64,000 bases of DNA from Eustoma russellianum (Eukaryota > Streptophyta > Magnoliopsida > Gentianales > Gentianaceae): positions 10,123,999-10,187,998 of the forward strand of contig AP025066.1 in the NCBI GenBank assembly GCA_036186865.1. The letters are read 5' to 3'. The notes under the pieces are model-generated. The model did not search any database, was not told the origin of the DNA, and worked only from the letters and a program-made list of their open reading frames with translations. Made by a program: the position numbers and the translations under genes. Position 1 is the stretch's first letter; each line of letters opens with the position of its first letter. Below, piece after piece: positions 57,953 to 64,000 of the stretch.

Positions 57953-58875
57953 TAATATCCAAAATTAATATTATTAATATTAAAAACGATAATAATAATA
58001 ATTAATATCCAATATTAATATTATTAATATTATTAATCTCAGCCATATGCATTCTTGTGTGTGACCCGATAGGCCCATATTAATTGGCAGTTGATTAAAT
58101 CGCTATTAAACCAACAAGTCGTAATTTGCCTCTAGCAAGGCATTACGACTACCCAATTAATACGAGTACAGTCCAACTAGCCTAATAATAGCACATGCAT
58201 TAATCCCTTTGTCACATGATATCTAGTTTAAACATAAGTCATGGTCAGCATCATACTTATATTGTTCAAACATATGATTACTCAATCTCTAAGTAGACTG
58301 ATAAAACAAATGATATTAATCACACAATCAATTCATTTGAGCACGGCCATGCATTTCACAGTCTCACTAATCGAGGGGCCCAAAGATATCTCTCTCAAAA
58401 GAGAGGGACAAATTCTATCTTGATTGTTCAATATCCTCTGCATAATTTCTATCATATTCAATCAAGACCTTTATTATTATCCAGTTACGGATAACGTTTG
58501 ATCATGTCAAAATATAATAGTCCTTATGTTGGAAACTATGACAATCTCAAGTCTAAGGATTAAAACATGACTATCATGAGATTTACTTATGACGCTAATC
58601 CATGTAGTAATCTCATGATGGGTCTATCCAATACACTGTTCTCTAACAAGTATCTATGAGATTGATTTGTATCACCATACACATAATCATCTCATGATTA
58701 TCAAATCAATACTCATACTAATTATAAATTATTTTATCTCTATAACAATAATGAATCAGGGACATATATCAAAATTGTGTAACTAACCAACAATAATGAT
58801 AATAAAACCTCTTTTATTAATAATAAATGTATAACATAAATATCCAAATCATGGCATAGGCCACATACACTAACA
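57420..58875. mobile_element. Solo LTR inserted in copia B's 5' LTR
   Basis: 1456 bp with TG...CA ends (TGTTAGGAAATC ... CACTAACA) and TAAAC at 57415-57419 and 58876-58880. The undisturbed sequence is seen in the other LTR near 40555-40570 (GGTTAAACACCAACC). No coding capacity. The family is not recognised, and orientation is uncertain. Confidence 0.88.
57898..58040. repeat. AT and AAT microsatellite tract
   Basis: TATATA run followed by about ten AAT units, then interrupted AATATT/AATTAAT repeats, inside the solo LTR. Confidence 0.9.
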
Positions 58876-61686
58876 TAAACACCAATCCTATTCAAGACAT
58901 GGATGAACACCTATTAAGCAACACTTAGTTGCAACACCTCTACCACCTATTTGATGTAGCCTTATAGAATTGGCTAATCAATCTTATAAATGAAGCTCAA
59001 GAGGCTTGTAACTCTCCAAAAAATACAACAAGAACACCTTGGCTACAAAGAATGAAACAAGAATGACAAGAAAAAGATAGCTAGGCAAATCAACAAATGC
59101 TTTCAAGTGAGCTTCAAGTGTGTTCTTCTTCTTCATCCATTGCCTCCTATTTATAGTGTGAAATGAGCCTTGGAGATAAGACCTCCAATGTGTCATCAAC
59201 TTCATCATCAATGCTAAGTGTCTTCACATCACTGGTTAGCTTTGTACACTTGGAAACAACAAGCAAAATGATTGATCCACCTTGGACACACATTGTTGGC
59301 CGAAATTTCCACCTTGGCATGTCCTAATTATCCTTTGCAAAATGAAGACAGTGAGAAGAAGATAGAATGGTATATTCCTCCAATATCCCCTCAACTCCTT
59401 GGCTTGAGAATAGAAATGTGAGATTTGACAAATTCAAATCAAAAATTATCTCCAAGAATAGCATACTAGCCGTTGGTTTCAAAAGTGAGAATTCCAAGTT
59501 GGCAATTTTTTGCCAACTAGCTCCTTTTTGGTTGGTCCACTTGTCACCAAGCTATAAAATGAATTATACATCATTTCCAACTGCATGTGGACGTTTTCTT
59601 AACATATATACATGTATATCAACTTAGATTTTTGAAGAAGAAATCCACAAATGATATTTTACAAGACTATGTCAACATGTAACACCAAAATTTCTATAAT
59701 TTCTTCTTGTATGTTGTGATCATTTACACACCTTTAACACCATTAAATTCTCTGTAAAATGATGATAAATATACTTCAATAATATATAGAAGAGAGTCTT
59801 CAAGAAAAAAAAGAATGTGACATCACAACTCGTCACATATCCCGCTATAGTCAATAATATCATCATGTGAGAGAAATAACATAAAACCACCATATAATCT
59901 TAAAAATAACCATAAATCAACTCCCGAATGAAGGTAATAATATACTAAAGAGATTCCTTGAGTAAAATTACCAAAAATATCCTCAGGGGTAAAATGACCA
60001 AAATGCTCCTGGTGAGAAAAACTCCAGAAATGACCCCGATAGTCAGAAATAAATATAATACCACCTTTGTCTTGATAAATATGATAAGAATAAGTCCTTG
60101 ATATATATCCACCATATCATGTTCCTACAAGACTCAAAATACCAATTTTGCCCCCTTTTTGGTAAATTGTAGAAACTTCCAAGGCACATTAGTCACAAGA
60201 CATTTATATTTATCAAAATCAAATAATAATCACATGATGAACATATATAAAACATGTACAAATGAAAACAATCACTTTATCACATTTTAGAAAAATATTT
60301 CTAAAAACCCTAGACATTGTTCGATCGAAGTGCCTCAGCTTCAGAGATCGATGTCTCACAATATGTTTTAGAATTTGTCACTAACCTACATCGATTGATC
60401 GAAGTGAGGGTTTGATGTATACATCTATCGATCGATGTGTCTCAGGTTTAGAGATCGATGTCTCACCGTAAGGTCTTGAACTTTCACTGCCTTACATAGA
60501 TCGATCGATGTGAGGGATCAAAGTACATCGATCGATCGAAGTGCAACAACCTGAGAGATTGATGTCAACTTTTTCAACTTTTAATCACATATAACACCAT
60601 GTGTAACATTTTTATGCATTCACCACTTAAAATCTTCATTTTGAAAATTATCCAAACATATTTCTCAACAAATCTCACCTTAGAAGGTTCTTATGTCTAC
60701 CTCCTCTTTCAACTTAAGAACTCCTCCTTCCATCTTGTTGGAAACCATGGTCTGGAGAGTAAAATGAAGAGAAGATAAAGCCACTTAGATGACAAATAGA
60801 AGAGAATATAACTATGATAGGTCATGTAGGTTCTTACCTTAAAATTCCTACACTTGAAAGTCTTTCTTCTTTACTTAAATTTTGAAGAACTTTCTTCCAC
60901 TTGCTTATGGTGTTCCCGGGTCGAAGAGAGAGAGGTGAGAGAGAGAAGATTGTCTGAGTGAGAAGGTGGAGCAGAGAGAAGTTTGGAAGAAATGAAATAA
61001 AAATTGTGAAGTGAAATGAGAGTGTCTTACTCTCTTATACCCTTGGTGGACGAAGTTTCCAATGGTAGTGGAGGAAGGAATCCAATCATGTCTTCTTATT
61101 AGAATAAAACAAAAGAAGAGAGAAGAAATGTGTAAGATGTGCATGAAATTCCACTGGATGGGAGAAGGAGTGTGTAAGTGGTGAAGGAAAGGAATGAAGT
61201 GAATGAAAGATAAATTTGTCTTGCATAGGGAGGGGAGTGGGCAGCCAAGTCAGTGAGGGGGTAAGTGGGGGGTATTTTGGTAGAATATGAGAATTGGTGG
61301 GAAGAAAGTGGGTAGAATTTGTCCACTTGTAATTTTTCCAACTTGTGTAAGAAAATTAATTAATTATGGAGGAAGAATAAAAATATTCTTCCACTTGTGC
61401 AAGGTAGGGGGATGGCCTAGGGGGTATTTGGTGGGTATAATAGGACAAAAATTTTGTCCACCTTATTTTCTATGTCCTACATTTTTTTCTTTTAATTTAC
61501 TTGGGAAAATAAATTTTGTGCCATACATATAAGTCCACTTATTTATTTATTATACTTACTAGGTTACTTAAGGGAGTGTAATTAATTTAAGTACACACAC
61601 ACACATAACATAACACGCATATAACACACTAAGTATGGTACGACTATATAAATTTTTATGCACGTAGCGGAAGTCAGGGTGTAACA

Positions 61687-62039
61687 GTGTGCTTCCTTCT
61701 TTTTCTTAGTACCATAAAGGCCAAGTTTGAAATGCGGACTTTCAAGGGCGTCTATACGTGTAAGGCCTCTTATAGCTTTTTGGTTAAATGCAAATGTATA
61801 TTAACCATGATAGCAAAACATCTGAGAGATGTATCCTATACAACAGTCCCTATCTAGTCAGTCAAGTGTGCTAACCTAAATTCCAGTCTATATATGAAGC
61901 TAATACATAGTAGTAAATAATATATAGCTAAAAAATGAGGGTAAAGCTTGTACATGACTCGATAGACATGAGTACATATTCTATGTATTACATCCATAGA
62001 TAAGAATGTGATGCCTTCAAAAATAAATTTGTTCTTGTC
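61687..62039 (-). other. Likely LINE 3' untranslated region
   Basis: Follows the end of gypsy A's LTR. No coding frame. The minus-strand LINE coding region ends near 62040, so this is probably its 3' tail. No poly(A) tract or target duplication could be defined. Confidence 0.4.
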
Positions 62040-64000
62040 TTGCTAAATATGGTAGACGGTGGCTGCTAGGGTGATCTTAGCCACCTTGGCACGTAGGGTC
62101 TTGCCTCGCAGTCTTCTTCTTCCCCAGGATAGGACTTGGCTTAGCGTGGCGAGGTTTGCTGGCACACCAAGCCAGGAAGGGATGTAGTTCCAAACTTCCT
62201 TAATCTTGGCACATTGAAAGAATACATGATCCCCAACTCAAGACTCCCTGAGCATAGTGGACAAGTTTTGTCCTCTATGTATGCTAATCTAGCTCTTGTG
62301 GGCAGTCTGGCAAGGGCTACTATCCATAGCGTGAACGTCTGCTTGGGTGTGATGGCATGGTCCCAGACCAACCTATGCTAAGGCATGGGCGTGCCTTTGG
62401 GCCGAAGATATTCATAGGCAAGCTTAGGTCTTAGTTCATCCTCAAGTGCCTATCTAGCTAGTGCTTGTTTGGTAGCCTCAAATGAACCCTCCCAATGTAT
62501 GATCATGTCTCGGATGACCAACAGTTTCTTTAATAGTGGCGAGTTAGACTCACTGGTTACTTTGGTCCATAAGCCAACATAAAGCTTGTACCAATGACTC
62601 ATCCATTACACCCAAAGTGTATCTTTCTTGTTATGTATGTCCATAAGTGGCTAGGAGGAAAGTATTCCAATCTCTTACGCAGATGACCCCTAGTCCACCC
62701 TCAGCCTTTGGTTGGCCTACCTGCCTCCAGGCCACCCAATCTCTCGTTTTTGCTTGCCAAATTACTTCCTCAGAGGAAATGTAGATAAATTCTATCCACT
62801 TGTGCCAACATTGATGATGGGATTGGAAGTGCACTCAGCCAGAAACAATTCACACCTTGGAGGACTAATTTGATGAGCTTCAGCCTCCCAGCATAGGATA
62901 GTGGTGGTGTGCTCCATTGGTTCACCCTCTCCATTAGCTTGCCAAGATAATCTGAGTAGTGAGTAGCTTGGAGCTTGTGACCAGCTATAGGTATTCCCAA
63001 GTAGCGAAAAGGCATTGTTCGTAGACAAAAGTTGGTGATGGCCCGCAAGGTTTCCGCATCCTCCCCCATTCCAGCCTGGTAGATGTGTGATCTTGCCATG
63101 TTTGCCTTCATCTGCAAAGAGGATTAAGTCATCCGCAATACATAAGTGGGTGATCTGGTGCTCCTCACACTTGGGGTGAAACTTGAAGTTGGGATCCCAG
63201 TGGAATTTCCTTAGAATTCTTGATAGATACTCCATGCCAATGACAAATAGAATGGGAGATAGTTGATCCCCTTGTCTAAGTCCCCTCTTCCCCTGAAAGA
63301 AGCCATATGGCACCCCATTGATTGACACTGAGTAGGAGACCATTGTGACACACTCCATTACCCAACCAATAAGCCTTTTAGGGAAGCATAGTCCCATCAG
63401 CATGTCTTCGAGGAAGTCCCAATTTAAGGAATCAAAATCTTTCCTTATATCCACCTTAAGCATGCACTTAGGCAGAGTATGTTTCTTACCATATTCTCTA
63501 GCTAGCTTTTGGGCAAGGAAGATGTCGTGCATCATGGATCAGTCGTTGAGAAAGCCTTCCTGGGCATGATCCATGACTTCCCCCAAGGCAGGGGTCAGCC
63601 TACTAACTAGGATCTTTAAGATAGCTTTCTAGATCACATTGCAACAGGAGATGGGCCTATAGCCTCTACTTTGGTGACATTTTTGACCTTGGTGACCAAG
63701 GCAATCAAAGCATGGTTGAACTATTTTAGTAGCTTGCCATTTTTAAAAAACTCCTTGATGGCATGAGTGACTTGGGTGCCAACCACGTGCTAAGACTTGG
63801 TGAAGAATTGAGAGGAGTATCCATCTAGGCCAGGGGCCTTGTCATGACCTATACTAAATATGGTTATCATTGTCTCTTCATCTATGATAGGTTGTATCAA
63901 GTTGGCAGCCTTTTGGGCTGAAAGTTTGTGGCCAAGATCAACGATACTTATTCCACTCTTTGGGTAGTCTAGGAGGTGCCCAACAAGTTGGTATAGAAGT
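62040..64000 (-). mobile_element. LINE (non-LTR retrotransposon), 3' part, runs off the right edge
   Basis: Minus-strand ORF2 remnants in the order RT, then zinc-binding RT-associated domain. No LTRs border it. The 5' part (endonuclease) would lie beyond 64000. Confidence 0.85.
62141..64000 (-). pseudogene. LINE ORF2 reverse transcriptase and zf-RVT remnant
   Basis: Minus strand. Near 63850-63800 a DKAPGLDGYSSQFF-like block marks the N-terminal RT region. 63535-62792: KVDIRKDFDSLNWDFL, GLRQGDQLSPILFVIGMEYL, and the catalytic box THLCIADDLILFAD, where a usual F/YADD reads IADD (the Asp pair is kept). The frame then shifts. 63117-62770: FRYLGIPIAGHKL and WSTPPLSYAGRLKLIKLVL. 62834-62631: WQAKTRDWVAWRQVGQPKAEG. 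62371-62141: zinc-binding reverse-transcriptase domain WDHAITPKQTFTLWIVALAR with CPLC. Several shifts and stops make it inactive. Confidence 0.85.

Larger units (their letters stand above)
39672..60670 (-). mobile_element. Copia element B (Sirevirus-like, minus strand), carrying two later insertions
   Basis: Flanked by AATCT at 39667-39671 and 60671-60675. LTRs: 39672-42325 and 56529-60670 (the latter includes a 1.46 kb insertion). Minus-strand order: 5' LTR, Gag remnant, coiled coil, GAG-pre-integrase, integrase (interrupted by gypsy C), RT, RNase H, polypurine tract, 3' LTR. Without insertions B is about 10.8 kb. Frames are broken by several indels and stops. Gag design and LTR blocks are shared with the tandem element at 763-14259. 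No envelope-like frame is seen between RNase H and the 3' LTR. Confidence 0.85.
56529..60670 (-). repeat. 5' LTR of copia B, interrupted by a solo LTR
   Basis: Matches 39672-42325 after removing 57420-58880. Both copies share GACCTCATGCG at the left edge and CTCAACA at the right edge. It ends next to AATCT (60671-60675). Palindrome cluster at about 60320-60545. Confidence 0.82.
30120..61686 (-). mobile_element. Gypsy element A (chromovirus, minus strand), outer host of the nested cluster
   Basis: Minus-strand order: 5' LTR (34911-61686, split by later insertions), primer site 34897-34908, short Gag, protease, RT, RNase H, integrase, chromodomain, polypurine tract, and a 3' LTR cut down to 385 bp (30120-30504). 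The matching LTR part is 61301-61686. With insertions removed, the 5' LTR is about 3843 bp. Coding parts are heavily decayed. Three pol introns match those of element C. Because the 3' LTR is truncated, no target duplication can be shown for A. Confidence 0.82.
34911..61686 (-). repeat. 5' LTR of gypsy A, split into three pieces
   Basis: Pieces 34911-36856, 38786-39671 and 60676-61686 join to about 3.84 kb with ends TGTAGAGCC and GGTGTAACA (plus strand). The gaps are a solo LTR and copia element B, each bordered by its own target duplication. The third piece matches the 3' LTR fragment at 30120-30504. Confidence 0.8.

Overview
The window looks like transposon-dense nuclear DNA from a flowering plant. 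It holds Ty1/copia and Ty3/gypsy LTR retrotransposons with initiator-Met-tRNA primer sites, chromovirus chromodomains, a Sirevirus-type Gag, a plant LINE, and three exons resembling the plant organellar DNA primase-helicase TWINKLE. The only host-gene sequence I can support is that TWINKLE fragment, and it appears broken. No rRNA, functional tRNA gene, CRISPR array or bacterial sequence is visible.

Layout. (1) 763-14259 is a pol-less, Gag-only copia element arranged as LTR-gag-LTR-gag-LTR, with a single target-site duplication (CAAGG) outside the whole array. (2) 14265-19400 is a decayed gypsy element. A piece of its 3' end also occurs in inverted orientation at 1-762. (3) 20754-27968 carries three TWINKLE exons; one intron holds a nearly complete 5.6 kb copia element (21941-27543, TSD GCTAT). 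(4) 30120-61686 is one decayed minus-strand gypsy (element A). Its 5' LTR was split by a solo LTR (36857-38780, TSD GTTTC) and by a minus-strand Sirevirus-like copia (element B, 39672-60670, TSD AATCT). B was itself split by a plus-strand Tekay/Del-type gypsy (element C, 45150-53915, TSD AACTT) and by another solo LTR (57420-58875, TSD TAAAC). (5) From about 61.7 kb to the right edge is a minus-strand LINE.

Main discovery. Element C's gag-pol reads as one 1521-codon frame (with a single TAG) only if three short GT-AG introns of 89, 75 and 67 bp are removed. The much older element A has interruptions at the same three protein positions, in the same phases (1, 0, 1), and of similar length for two of the three. 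This points to a gypsy lineage with a conserved three-intron pol gene. Intron 1 lies between Gag and protease, and unspliced RNA stops inside it, so splicing could set the Gag to Gag-Pol ratio.

Relations between elements. The Gag-only tandem element and element B share a Gag of the same design and parts of their LTRs, so B's family is a plausible source of missing pol functions. Boundaries given to the base rest on TG/CA ends plus matching 5-bp target duplications. Domain calls rest on motifs read from translations, without database searches.
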